The position numbers and the translations under genes were made by a program. From Sipunculus nudus (Eukaryota > Annelida > Sipuncula > Golfingiida > Sipunculidae), in contig CM049318.1 of assembly GCA_026874595.1 (NCBI GenBank), positions 34,307,956 to 34,371,955 on the forward strand: a stretch of DNA of 64,000 bases, read 5' to 3'. Under the pieces are notes generated by a model. The model worked only from the letters and a program-made list of their open reading frames with translations. It ran no database searches and was not told the origin of the DNA. This document shows, in pieces, positions 11,618 through 22,812 of this stretch. Position 1 is the stretch's first letter. The number at the start of each line of letters is the position of its first letter.

Positions 11618-11701
11618 TCTGTTTGAGTTTAATCAATCAGTGTAGTTGAGTAGTGGGAAATCGATATGTATAAAAAAACATATAGCAATGACCCTTCGTC
11701 C

Positions 11702-11711
11702 GTTTAGAGAT
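11702..11711 (+). repeat. Target-site duplication of LINE copy 1, 5' side
   Basis: 'gtttagagat', identical to 6584-6593. The R1 sequence 'tcacaatctcaccg' follows directly, matching the flank of LINE copy 2. Confidence 0.75.
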
Positions 11712-12430
11712 TCACAATCTCACCGTTTCAGAGCAAACTTACGCATGTTTAAGAGTATGATAATATAATGCTTTTTATAATTTAAAGGTATTACTTAGAA
11801 TTACATAATTACTAAAAAAAATGGTGTATATACTTGTTAATATCAAACATATTTGTTAATCTAAATAATGTATAAAGATAAACTTTTTTATGTATAACAA
11901 TTTTGTCTTTGTTGAAGACAAAAGAATTATTTGTTCTTATTGAACGGACCGCTAGTAAATATTTGTTACTGGTTGTGGGTAATAGGTGGCGCTGCATGCA
12001 ATCCTCTGAGACATTCCAGCACTCTTCACGCAGAGATCGCTTTCCATTCCTGTCATTTCATTCGACACACTGCACCCACGGAGAACAAATGCCTTGGACC
12101 TCTGCTAAGATTTTCAAGAAAATTTACCATCTTTTATATATAGTGATTTGCTAAATTATAACATTCTTGCGATGCAGTAAACAATTTATCAAAACACTCT
12201 ACATGTATATATTGTAGATTGCCCTCACAAGAAATTCTGCCTAGGCTATTCTTTACGCATGTCAGACCGATACCAGTCTCGCAAAACAAATGTCTGAAAT
12301 AGTTTATACTAGCTTAACAACAAATCCCACTTAATAAGCTGATCTCAATACAACCCATTGAAAACGAAGTTAATTTGCCTTTATTTTCCTTCATGTCATA
12401 CTGATGGCCTGAATAGTGTCATATATAATT
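11702..12430 (+). repeat. R1 copy B, middle part
   Basis: Resumes the R1 match after the LINE: 'tttataatttaaaggta', 'ttactggttgtgggtaataggtggcg', 'catttcattcgacacactgc', 'ttgcgatgcag'. Extra DNA follows at ~12180-12360, and the 'tttattttccttcatgtcata' block appears at 12380-12410. Further insertions separate the tail, which lies at 13354-13383 and 17869-18030. Confidence 0.65.
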
Positions 12431-12609
12431 GATTAGGCCTATACCTGGAATACCATAATTATTAAATATATATTAAATATATATCAGTTTGCTAGGGGCT
12501 GTCCTTTTTATTAGTACTAATATTATTTATATTAATAAAAATATTATCATTAATATTTTTACTTATTAACAATAATATTCATATTATTATTCATATTATT
12601 ATTTTATTA

Positions 12610-12614
12610 TTATA

Positions 12615-12672
<58 letters not shown>
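12610..12672. repeat. (TTA)n microsatellite
   Basis: About twenty TTA/ATT units. The adjoining 12430-13350 is AT-rich with no gene or recognised element. Confidence 0.9.
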
Positions 12673-12673
<1 letters not shown>

Positions 12674-13353
12674 AAAAATAAGAAATTTCAGGAAACAAAA
12701 CAATGTAAAGAAGAGAATATTAAGTGCAAGGGGCATATTTGTTACAGATTATGAGTCTCAAATTAACTTAGGAATTAAGATGAGAAATAAATTCTGTCAT
12801 CAGGGGAAGTGTGACGTGACTCCGGCTGACGGAATGAATAAATTTGCTTATGCATCATGCATGTCACACGAAATGGAACTGCACTAGTGGTTGAAAATAT
12901 TGTAATGGTCTTTTGAGTATTAACGATAGGATAGCATGTTACAAATATGTAAAATGAAGCGTGGAAAACTTATTTTGAATATCTCTGATACCACTTGCAG
13001 GATTAGCCATGACTAGGCCTAAATGCGAGGATGTTGAACACCAGATTGGATAATTGTCAGCTGCAAATTTAAATGTTCTAGGGAAGGCCTCCTGGAGTTC
13101 AAATAACTATTTAATTGAAGGAATACTTCAATGGCATGTTTATGGTGCTTGTTATGCAAACTGACACAAAACAGTGAGAAAAATGAAGCGTAACTCCGAC
13201 TGGTATTGTAGTGTAGGCCTAATTAGCTTGCAGTGCACAGTGCCTGCCGCAGCCTTAGAGAGCACCAGGTGGTCAGTGACCTAGTTTCTGTGCCGTCACG
13301 TTCATGTTCTGATGTGTCTATATATGTGTGTGTGTGTTTGTGTGGGTGTGTAA

Positions 13354-13383
13354 TTTTAAATGAATACAGGACAATGAATAGAC
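13354..13383 (+). repeat. R1 copy B, fragment left of the 4.5-kb insertion
   Basis: 'aaatgaatacagga(c/t)aatgaa' matches copy A at 4266-4286. In copy A the sequence continues directly into the 'tctgctcaacgatat' block. Here that block is 4.5 kb away, at 17905. Confidence 0.6.
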
Positions 13384-13397
13384 ATGGGTGTATGCAA

Positions 13398-13443
13398 GGG
13401 GGGGGGGGGTCGTAAGGGTCGTACGACCCCCCCCCCCCCCCCC
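13398..13443. other. G-run/C-run perfect hairpin
   Basis: Eleven Gs followed by TCGTA, a short loop, TACGA and eighteen Cs. This can fold into a 16-bp perfect stem, and either arm alone can form a G-quadruplex or i-motif. It lies at the left end of the 4.5-kb insertion. Confidence 0.8.
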
Positions 13444-14439
13444 AACATTTTCAAAAGGTCCACATTTTTTCCAATGACATCTTTTTCAAGGGCCTTTTCA
13501 CAATGACATAAATGAAAAAGCATTGATCAGGTACCAGCAATGAGTCGGAAGACCTTGCATATTGCATGACGTAAATCTATCCCAAGTCCAGCAATTCTGA
13601 AACTGAGCCATCCGCTTGAGGCTGGTGGCACTCATTGTGAAAACAGGTGCAACAGCCCCCCCCCCCCCCTGAAATTGGTTCACCCAATTTCGTACATTGT
13701 CAGGGCGTGCCTAGACCTTTCGCATAATAAGCTCATCAAGTTGTATTTGTAAGCGCAGGCCCTAGTTAAAACTGTTACAATTAAGTACTAATATAGGATG
13801 ACCGTCTCCAGTAGCTATGTTGGACAAACAAAAGCCTCATTGGAAGTTGCTGCTCATGCATAGGTCATGTCGTGTACGTTTTTGCATGGGGCAAGACAGT
13901 CCTGATGGTTAGACATTATATACCGGTTCTGTGATTGGTTCAGGTAACGTTAGTGTGTTGTGTTGAACTTCGCCATGGTTTATCTAGCTTAAGTCACATT
14001 CAGAACGTCAATATATTATCTCCAGAAAACTGAATAAAATATATATCCTTTCTATACTTAAACATCACTGATTTTAAATGAATCTTAATAATTTGATCGA
14101 ATAGACCCATTACCAACAGGCGTAGATCCGGGAATCCCCCCCCCCCCCCCCCGGATCGGGACCTGTCAATGATTCTCACCCCTGAGGCAAAGTAGATCTA
14201 ACTCTATGCATAGGCAAGAACAAGGAGAAACTGAGGCTTTGCATTTTTAACAACAACATTGGACCTGTAACCTAGGTTAGCTTGCTTTTGCCTTCTTGAT
14301 AAAAAGTTTCAGCCACTTTTCATGCACAACTGTTGAACACAATACAAAACAGCATGAGAACATCTTTGGCAAACTAATGGTCACAAGTAGCTTACCTAGT
14401 TTTGGCGCCTGTGTACAGCCTGTATATATGTATTGATTG

Positions 14440-15237
14440 TGTTACGGAACCTAATAACAACAGATCATGTAGTCGTGACAAGCATAAGTTTTGTTACGGA
14501 GATAAATAAAAATCATATTCTGTAACACTAGGCAGCGTGAAATGTCATAGGGGAACGAATAAAGAAGTCAATGTTTTTTTTTTGTTAACAAATAATTATA
14601 ATTTATGCTTAAAACAATCCTCACATTAAAATGCAAAATCAATACAAATACACAGTAAAACAATAAAAATGTACAGTACCAGAGTGTCCGGATCCTATTG
14701 AAAACATATAATCAAGATGAACAGTTCACGTAAATCTTCTCAGAGAATAATAGTCCAATTCAATCCCGAAATCAATCTGTTCTAATCCAAAAGTGAAGTT
14801 CTGGTAATAGTCCCAAAGGCAAACTGAATAAAATCTGTTACAAAGTTCGAAGAATATCTATAAGTGCTGCAATTATCGGAAAGGTCCACAAACTGACTCA
14901 CACTCTTCCGTGTCCGCTGGAATATTTCTCTCTCCTTCTCTCTCGGCTCTAAACACAGCCCCTTATTTATAACTTTTTATCCGAAAGTACTAGAAATGGA
15001 AAATCCCTAAGAACAATACACACGTTACAGGAACAGACTTGAACCATCTAGAACAAAGAACGCTGTGTTTCTACACTTCAGACCCCACACGCGGGCCGGC
15101 CGGCTCGCGCGTCTCCCATTGCAACGGACTATGCTTGCCTAATAGACACATGCAACACTCCTGCGCACAATAAACCAGGGCCTGCCTTACACGAATCAGA
15201 ATGCAAACAGCGCACAATAAAAGAGACACATGTAACA
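14440..15237 (-). mobile_element. Solo LTR, copy 1
   Basis: A ~800-bp element with ends TGTTACGGAA...ATGTAACA, flanked on both sides by 'attg' (a likely 4-bp target duplication). It is related along its length to 20301-21131 and 51838-52564. On the minus strand TATAAATAAG (14962-14971) precedes a conserved 'cagcggacac' region, and a poly-A-signal-like 'cataaatt' lies before the 3' end, so the LTR points left. No retroviral-type internal coding region adjoins, so it is a solo LTR left by recombination. Confidence 0.7.
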
Positions 15238-15289
15238 ATTGAGAAAAACAGAATATCCAAAAACAAAATTTTAGACTTCTTCACACAAT

Positions 15290-15960
15290 CTCTGAGAGAG
15301 TAAGTTTTTTACCTGGTTTAACATTCTGCGACCTTTGGGACGAAAATATGATTTGAGCGCCCTGAATGTCATATGAGCTGAAACCGTATCTGTTAGGTTT
15401 AGAATCTCCAAACGCTACACAGGGAATTTCTAGGCAAATCTCCTTGGAAACATTAAATTGGGCCATGGTGATCTATATTCAGCGACCTTCAGGCCGAAGA
15501 CATGCATGATTTAGAACACCCAGACAGGGCACTGGTTGTATCCGTTGGGCTAAGAATCGTCTTATGTAATATTAACGGAGGTCCTGGGTAAATGTCCGTG
15601 GAAACATGAAATTAGCTATAGGGAAACGATCACCTATATTCTGTGAGATAGACAAAAGACATGATTTGAGCATTTTGGTACAAATGTTAGCAGTTGGACG
15701 TAGAAACTTCTGTTTTAATTAAGATCCAGGGGAGCCCTGTTAAATTTTCTAAGAATCCCTAATTAAGGTCACTGTTACCCATATTCTGTGAGCATATAGC
15801 ACCCTATAAGCTAGATGTGTGCAAATCGTAGCAATCTACATAGAACTTAGCATCTAGGGAGTTCTTGGTAAAATCTTCTTGTAAACCATAAATAAGGTCA
15901 CTGTATCATATTTTCTAAGGCCTATGGGCAAAACGCCTGATTCTGAGCACTCTGGAAGTC
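15290..15960. repeat. Degenerate ~150-bp tandem array (about 4.5 units)
   Basis: The motif 'tcc(t/g)tggaaacat(t/g)aaatt' occurs at 15441 and 15595. Weaker versions occur at ~15746 ('ttctaagaatccctaatta') and ~15880 ('cttgtaaaccataaata'). Each is followed by 'ctatattctgtgag', 'gacatgatttgagca' and 'tagaaactt' type blocks, giving a period near 150 bp. No shared reading frame is visible, so this is a minisatellite-like array. Confidence 0.65.
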
Positions 15961-17850
15961 ATTCAATCTTTAACAAATATATATCATAACATTAATATAA
16001 TAATAATTAATACATGCATCACCTATTTGTCAAATTCAGCTAAGCGTCATGGCCAATGGGCCAGTTGATTATTATTATTATTATTTGGATACAATATGTT
16101 TGGAAATGTGCATATACTTATAAGGAAAAATACAAAATTCGATTCAATTCAAGGTATGGTGCATGTAATCTACACAAAAGTATAGTCATTTTTCACTACC
16201 TTTAAGATTTCTTTTTAACAAATCAAAGCAAGAAAACAAATTAGAAACAAGCCTCATCTGCCACCATAAAAAATAGACACTGGAGCGGCGAATACGCTGA
16301 ACATCAGTTGATTTGTTGGCGCACTTTCTGTTCGAGGCATAGTCCACAGCCTAACCAGCTCAGGTACGAGCCCTAGCAAGTCTTTTCCCATGCCAATGTC
16401 ATATTCACTCGAGCGTGGTTATTGCAAGACATTGTATATTACTTATACGCAGTTATATACAAGCTGGTCATCGCTGATGTCGCGCCCGTTATGACATCGA
16501 CTTGGCATGGAGTAACATCAGCTTGGAAACATCGGTGCATATCGGGGTAACATCTGGATATTTTTTAATATTTTCAAAAATGTTAAGTGTCGGGGTCACT
16601 CCGGAACATATCGTTGTTTCATCGGCTTGGCATCGGGAATACATCAGAACAGCCTACTGGGACACATCGCGGTAAGCCAGTAAGCCAGGTGATGTGTAAG
16701 CCAGTCTTAAAGCGGGAAAGTCACTGTTAATATGAGCTGGTAGGTTAACAAAAACATCAGAACTAAAAGTACCCAGAAACACCACCCAAAGGCAACCGCT
16801 CAAGACAATATAAATGATAGAACAACCTGCAAACACTTAAACACAGAATAAATACATAAACTAAAAATATATCTTAACAAGCGCACTCGGACAAGCAATA
16901 TGGCCTAAATATAAATTCCATTTTTCTCTCTCTATATATATAAAATCCTCTAAAATCAGACTACCATCACACCAGTTAAGTTAGCACACTTGTTTAGTGA
17001 GCTGGACTTTTCATCAATCACTATTAATAGAGCTATTAATCTCCATTTTTAACTGAAACGTTTGACTTTATGATTTGGCTAATGATTTTTTTTTATCTGT
17101 TTAATGCTAAATTATCCTAAAATGAAATGTTAAAAAGATAATTCCCTTCCAAAGAATAACATGACAACACATTAGTAAGTCATCAACAAAAACTGCGGGT
17201 AGTTGGCAAACCGTTGTCTCTGGTAACGTATTTTACTAAAAGAAAATCAAGGTCCAATAAAATAATGCTGTGCATATACGATCGAAGTGATATGTAAGTT
17301 TAAACCCACGCGTATACTGATATTATATGTTTATAATGTTAATCTCTGAGCTACAAGCATCAAAATATGTTATTATTCATTAATCTTTCGCCTTTCGACT
17401 ACCTACGGGGGTGGCCGCATGGATAACATTTACATAAAATGCCAATTGGGCTACATGAAAAATTTTCACGAGAAAATAAGTAATATATAAGACATGTATC
17501 GATGTAATTAAGAGGGTTTCCAGCAGCTAACTCTGAAAAAAATTCCCTGAGTTTTCCCTGACTATTCTCTGACCTTCAGATGGTTTTCAGGTATAAATCA
17601 TCACAAATTTTTTTAATTTGGTTTCAAAACGTCATTTTACAGCCATTTTACAAAGCTTCAATGGAAAAATGTATGGAACTCCTGCATTCTTTATATTACT
17701 ATACTCATGAACAGAACAGGTCAATCATACCCACTTTCTGGTACTTCTCGCATTTCCATGTGAGCTCCACCTCCCCACTTTAGCCATAAGCCTATGCATG
17801 CCCTTGGGAAAAGGTCCAAAATATTATGATCACGACCCACCCAGAAAAAA
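15960..17850. other. Non-coding interior of the 4.5-kb insertion
   Basis: No gene recognised. At 16490-16640 the phrase 'catc(g/a)(g/a)cttgg' recurs several times, suggesting a decayed short tandem repeat. The sequence near 17520-17590 is pyrimidine-rich with 'ccctgag' repeats. Confidence 0.4.
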
Positions 17851-17868
17851 ATCCTGGATACACCCCTG

Positions 17869-18030
17869 ATAGATGAACGTTCCATAGCAGTTTATCAATA
17901 TCTGCTCAACGATATCCTAATTTCGACATAAACAGCACAGCACAGATTTAAAACACACAAACATAGTATAATACTACATATTTTCATTTCCCAGTAAAGT
18001 AATCTGAATGGTAAATAATTAAATCAACGC
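17869..18030 (+). repeat. R1 copy B, tail beyond the 4.5-kb insertion
   Basis: 'atctgctcaacgatat', 'ttcgacataaacagcacag', 'cagatttaaa', 'aatactacat' and 'taaataattaaatcaa' match R1 copy A at 4312-4500 in order. Confidence 0.65.
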
Positions 18031-19680
18031 AGTAAAAAATCTATCGCTTGCATTTACTTTGTCTGCCCCGGCTGACTCTTCAGCCTTCCTACTAAACTAT
18101 CTCTCATTGAATGACCTTCCAAACGTGGCATTAAATAAAACTCGGAAGTCGGAAGTCCGAAGCCGTTTTATTTTTTTTCTTAGTATAATTTTAAAAATAA
18201 CGAACAAATTGACAACGTTTTGTGTTAAAACGGATATTTCAAAGATATATATTAACATATATTAGCATATATGAAAATTAGAGCATAATTAATGCGTCGG
18301 AAGCCTTTCCGAAGTCATCGGAGAGTGACAGATGGTGATCAAAATGCATAAAACTCGGAAGTCAAACCAATAGAACCAACCAACAATTAATGACACAGAA
18401 CTTGAAGGGTCTTGCATCAACCCATATTTTAATAAAGAGTACTATTAATGTATTTGAATAAAATCATCATGTATATAACTTACACAATAATATATAAATT
18501 AATATTAAAATACAAAACATATGAATGTAAAATACTATAATAACAAATAACAAAACCAGTATAATACAAAACAGTTTTATTTTGGTATACTCTATTTTTT
18601 TCATTGAACAAATACATACATCATGCAAAATAAAATTACATAATAACAGGTTTATTCAAATGTATACACAATATGTTAAATAACATTATAAACGATATAA
18701 TTATATATTCATTCAACATGCAGCGATATAATTTGATATTTAATTATATTATATGATAAGATATCATATATTATAAAATTATAATATAAGAAATATTCCT
18801 AAAATATTATATAAGCCATTAAAAGTGATTAAATATCGAAGCAAGCATCGGAGGGTTATATGCATTCCATATATAGCACCCTAATTCATGGATAAAAAAT
18901 TAGTTTCATTAACACTGTATATAGTACACTAATGATAAAAAAAAAGATATTAATACAAAAACTTAATGGACTTTACTAATGGTTTTACCAGTCCTCCAAG
19001 GATGTGGCAGTTTGATACTTTGTTATCACAGTAATATATAAATTTATGTATTTCATAAAATATTTGAATAGTATAATGTAAAATTATTATATTAAAAATG
19101 AATGATGTTAAAGTTATACTTAATTTTTTTATATGATCTAATATTCTAATCCTTTTTTATATAAGGAAAAACGTTATTACACTAATTTGATAAAATTACG
19201 AAATTTTAAAGCTTTTATATTTTATTTCTACAACAACTTTCTATTTTTAAATATTACGTTTCATTATGATAAAGGCCTTTAATATTACATTTGAATGTAT
19301 ATTTCAACATTTTTTAGTTTTTTTTATAATATATATATATATCACTATGTTAGTAATATGCATTACGATTTTATTTAATGACATAAATATTACTTCAAAT
19401 TAAAATTTGTAATGATGCAAGATCTTTTCTGTGTCATTGTTGGTCAATTTCTTGATAAACACACAACCACAAATAGGGATTCGAGCGACTGTGTACCAAG
19501 CCGCTTATCGGACACCACTCGACCAAGCGCCAACCTACCATTACGTCATAACCTCTCTCTCGGGTCAGAGCGACCCGTATCTGGCTTGACACGCGTGATA
19601 AGCCACATGCAACCCCACATCCAAACCTATAATTACTAGTTTTTCATACCTCAAATAATCATTAAATCTTAACCACAAAG
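18030..19680. other. Very AT-rich stretch, no gene recognised
   Basis: From ~18400 to 19400 the sequence is almost entirely A/T with many ATATA and TTTTA strings and stops in all frames. At 19500-19620 a less AT-rich segment has 'gataagcc' and 'aagccgcttatc' reverse-related pieces. No gene or element could be named. Confidence 0.5.
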
Positions 19681-19685
19681 ACACG

Positions 19686-20094
19686 TTATACTTGGAAGGT
19701 ATCCCTGATATTCCAGGTCACACAACTCGGGATAACAACACGTTTACCCTAGCCTATAGGTAACCGTATTTCCAAACAACATTCCGCCTGTATGCTGTAT
19801 ATATGGGGTTTCTGTTGTTTGTCTCATTGGCATAAACAACATTGTCATTCCTGACATTAAGCGCCACCTCCAACACTCCTCTATGGAGCACGATTTCCGT
19901 CAACTTCTGTGCTGAGGTAACATATAAGCACGGCCCTGCTCTCCCTATGGAGCACAGGCGCTCCCTCGGGGCTGGCATTTGGCGACACTTGCCACAATGA
20001 CACCACTCAGGGGTGCCAAAGCCTGGTTCTGGACTCTGTGGGGGTGGAGGGGTACCAGCTGGTGGCATGGGTATTCCTGCCATTTCCATCAACT
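19686..20094 (-). pseudogene. P2X7 receptor C-terminal-domain (P2RX7_C) relic or partial exon
   Basis: The minus frame reads ...PEWCHCGKCRQMP, ERLCS, VTSAQKLTEIVLHRGVLEVAL and YRRNVVWKYGYL, then a stop. One base out of frame it continues as GKRVVIPSCVTWNIRDTF. The order WC.CG.C..M / LC / YR...W..G / RVVIPSCV.W.IR..F fits the zinc-binding cytoplasmic 'ballast' domain of P2X7, which also occurs alone in many invertebrate proteins. A good 3' splice site ('acatacag') lies directly upstream at 20095-20096, so this began as an exon. The frameshift/stop near 19754 suggests decay, although a sequencing error cannot be excluded. Upstream exons are not recognised; a solo LTR lies 200 bp upstream. Confidence 0.7.
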
Positions 20095-20300
20095 CTGTAT
20101 GTTTGATTGCAAATTAAGTGAACTCTTTCAGTTTGCCAGCATCCCAGTCAGAAAACACAGACTGAAAGATAATGAAAATAATGATAATAGTAAATTTTTA
20201 TGTCTACCAAATATGGATCAATTTGAATAATTTTGTCATTTTGTGATCCTGATTATTTCTCTTTGCCATTCTGAAAGTTGCCTAGAAAACCTTATCATGT

Positions 20301-21131
20301 TGTTACGGAACCTAATATAAAAAGATCACGTATGCGTGATGAACACAAATTTTGTATAATGGAGATAAAAACAATTCAGATTCTGTAACACTAGGCAGCG
20401 TGAAATGTCTAGGGGAATGAATAAAGAAGTCAGTGTTTTTTTGTTAACAAATAACTATAATTTATTCTTAAAACAACCCTTTGATTACAATACACTAAAT
20501 CAATATAATTACACAGTAAAACAGCGGTATAACAACAAGTCAATACAATCACAGAGAAAATAATGTATGTGCACAGTACCTGGATACCAACACCATCACT
20601 ACGATAAGTCCTTTAAATGTAAACTTTCGGAGAATGACGGTCCAGTGTAAAAGTCTTGCAACAACCCAGAAAATGTAAACTTAAGTCCAAATGCATAAAA
20701 TCCAGGAGAAAGTCTTTATAAAAAACGTTATAATTGCCGCATTCGTCGGATAAGGTCCTAGAATCTGACACACGCTTCTGCGTCCGCTGGAATCTTCTCT
20801 GCTCTCTGTCCTTCCGTTCTAAAACACAGTCCCTTTATATACCTTCACACCTCAAGCCGAGAATTTTCCATGCACTTCTCGAACAGTCTATACGATCTTG
20901 CACAATCACAGTAAACACGCGTTTCAGGAATTCTCTAGAAAAACAGCGCTGTGTGTATCTCCACACACCAGGCTCATCACATGACCTACGACCAGGCGTG
21001 AAAACCCAAGGCTTACATGACAACGAGAGTTCAACTAGTACGGATTAAACATAGAATGTAATACGCGGCCAGACACGAGCACCACAACAGGAGTTAGTCC
21101 GTGTCACATAATAAAAAGAGCACCTGTAACA
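20301..21131 (-). mobile_element. Solo LTR, copy 2
   Basis: An 831-bp member of the 14440-15237 family with ends TGTTACGGAA...CTGTAACA. The minus-strand TATA box (GGTATATAAAGG, 20832-20843) and minus-strand AATAAA (20461-20466) are in the right order for U3-R-U5. The flanking 4-mers 'atgt' and 'atat' agree only in part. No internal coding region adjoins. Confidence 0.7.
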
Positions 21132-21379
21132 ATATAACTATTTATATGTAAGTTCCGAAATACTGTACCTTATCAACAGCAGGACGTTCCAAGTCTCTCG
21201 TAGCGGTCTCACCAGAAAATGGCTCATATTCTGTTGACAAAAACGGGCTCCCATGTTCTGTTTTACAGCAGGCATGGAAACCTTAAACAAATATAAAATG
21301 TAAAAGCATACATTTTATATATGTCCAAAACATGTGAAGAAGATATCCCTATACACGGCACAAGTTTTTGTATTAGCTG

Positions 21380-21410
<31 letters not shown>

Positions 21411-21797
21411 TCACTTAAGGAGAACTATAACTGCCCACACCCTGATATTGTATATATCTATATTAATCTATATATCTGTATTTTATATATGTCAGTTTAT
21501 ATATATGTGTGTACATATATATTTATTTCAGTGTATATATATATATAAACACTGGACAGCCACATTCTGGTTAGTATTTATATATAATTGTTATGTAATA
21601 TCAGTCAGGGCATAATTCTTGTGTACCGGTAATCTTGTAGTTTCTTTCGTAATAAATTCTTGTGGCCACTAATTGACTTTTATCTGCCTTAGTTCATATT
21701 GTCTGTTGTATGCATGGAGGAGTATTTGTAAATTCAGCCAAGCTACCCCAACTAATTAATTACAAAAACCGCATCCCTGTAATACTGTTTATCAGAT

Positions 21798-21998
21798 TTA
21801 GGGGTGGGGCCCAAGTTTAGTTCCATTTGGTGGCAGCGGTGGGGGGCATTCGTGTAACACCATTTTGGCCACCCCGCAGTTGCAGGAATCCGTGCAGAAC
21901 TTCTCTTCAGATAGACATGGACAAGCCCCCCTCCGGTCGCCCCCTCCGACGACCGGACAGGTTACAGATGTTCCCTCAAGAACACGCACTTCTGTCAC
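21798..21998 (-). pseudogene. Possible fragment with CXC-type cysteine motif
   Basis: A 66-residue open frame contains CPCLSEEKFCTDSCNCG, i.e. C-x-C-x6-C-x3-C-x-C. This spacing resembles cysteine-rich zinc motifs at the ends of many invertebrate proteins of unknown function. There is no convincing start, and splice sites were not identified. It could equally be chance; the GC-richness relative to the surroundings is mild support. Confidence 0.25.
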
Positions 21999-22326
21999 TT
22001 GATCCTAGATTTTTTCTAGACATCTCTACGCGAGTGAAACTAAAATGGGAATCGGATGAATACTCCAGTTGAAGGTTTTGTATAGATATAGGATGCGTAG
22101 AACGCGTCATAGCTGCCCACTGATATCGCCAGTGCTGTAACTTCAGCTGCTGTCACAGGTGCTGGCCTGCTGAAGTCGTATTCTAAATAGAACCAACTCC
22201 CTCACTGGGTCACAGCGTCGGACGACGTTAACCCGCCCAGAAGACTAGACAATCACTTTAATTTTTCTGACACTAGGCTGACAATAGGCCTATAGGCTAT
22301 ATATAGCTTAACGTTTAGCATGCTGG

Positions 22327-22390
22327 AGTCAACCATATCGGCCGCGGGCTGGGCAGCGGGCCACCATTTCGGTCGCCGGGCTACCTCATT
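22327..22390 (+). repeat. GC-rich inverted repeat, left arm
   Basis: 'agtcaaccatatcggccgc' through 'ctacctcatt'. The reverse complement occurs at 23786-23849 with few changes. Together the arms bracket ~1.4 kb of AT-rich DNA and may be the ends of a non-autonomous element. Confidence 0.6.
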
Positions 22391-22678
22391 TCTACAAACA
22401 AGGTTTCATCATAATTAAAACTAGCTTGTTCAACCAGAAATATGATACACTTAATAAAATTATATATTTATTCAAAATATGATTAGTCGTATTTTTATAA
22501 GAAACATGCGTAAGTAAAAATCACTTGCATTGAATAATAAAGAACATTACTTTGTCCTGTAACTTCGTTCACAGATGTATATGAAAGGATAGCAAATCAG
22601 GTTTTAATTGTCGTGACGTATTTGAAACAATCGTCTAAAGTTTAATTAATAGGCACTACCAAAAAAATAATTGTTAAA

Positions 22679-22706
22679 CTCTCTCTCTCTCTCTATCTCT
22701 CTCTCT

Positions 22707-22756
<50 letters not shown>

Positions 22757-22775
22757 ACATATATACTTTTATACT

Positions 22776-22809
<34 letters not shown>
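22679..22809. repeat. Compound (CT)n(TA)n microsatellites
   Basis: CT run, then TA run to ~22753, then a second TA run at 22780-22807. The interval 22400-23780 otherwise shows no gene. Confidence 0.9.

Positions 22810-22812
<3 letters not shown>

Larger units (their letters stand above)
6594..11701 (-). mobile_element. Full-length non-LTR retrotransposon (LINE, L1/Tx1-like), copy 1
   Basis: A 5.1-kb minus-strand LINE with a short 5' UTR beginning GGACGAAGGG, ORF1 (zinc-knuckle RNA-binding type), ORF2 (endonuclease and reverse transcriptase), a 3' UTR with a 13-nt G tract, and a poly-A tail. A 10-bp duplication flanks it. Both reading frames are open and the catalytic motifs I can read are intact, so it may still be mobile. 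Copy 2 at 25361-30470 shares the same 5' terminus, so both are full length. I place it in the L1/Tx1 group because of the CCHC ORF1, an AP-type endonuclease and an RT of the type 'WRPISLLN..YKI..K.LSNRL'; the exact clade is inference. Confidence 0.92.
13384..17868. mobile_element. 4.5-kb insertion with short inverted ends splitting R1 copy B
   Basis: The interval is absent from the matching place in R1 copy A. Its ends are inverted relatives: CATGGGTGTATGCAAGG on the left and, read on the opposite strand, CAGGGGTGTATCCAGG on the right. The 5-mer 'ataga' lies directly outside both ends and may be (part of) the target duplication. No transposase is seen. The interior contains a solo LTR (14440-15237) and a ~150-bp tandem array, so it is a non-autonomous or heavily reworked element, or two elements side by side. 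The short ends look hAT-like, but hAT elements normally leave 8 bp, so the class is open. Confidence 0.45.
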
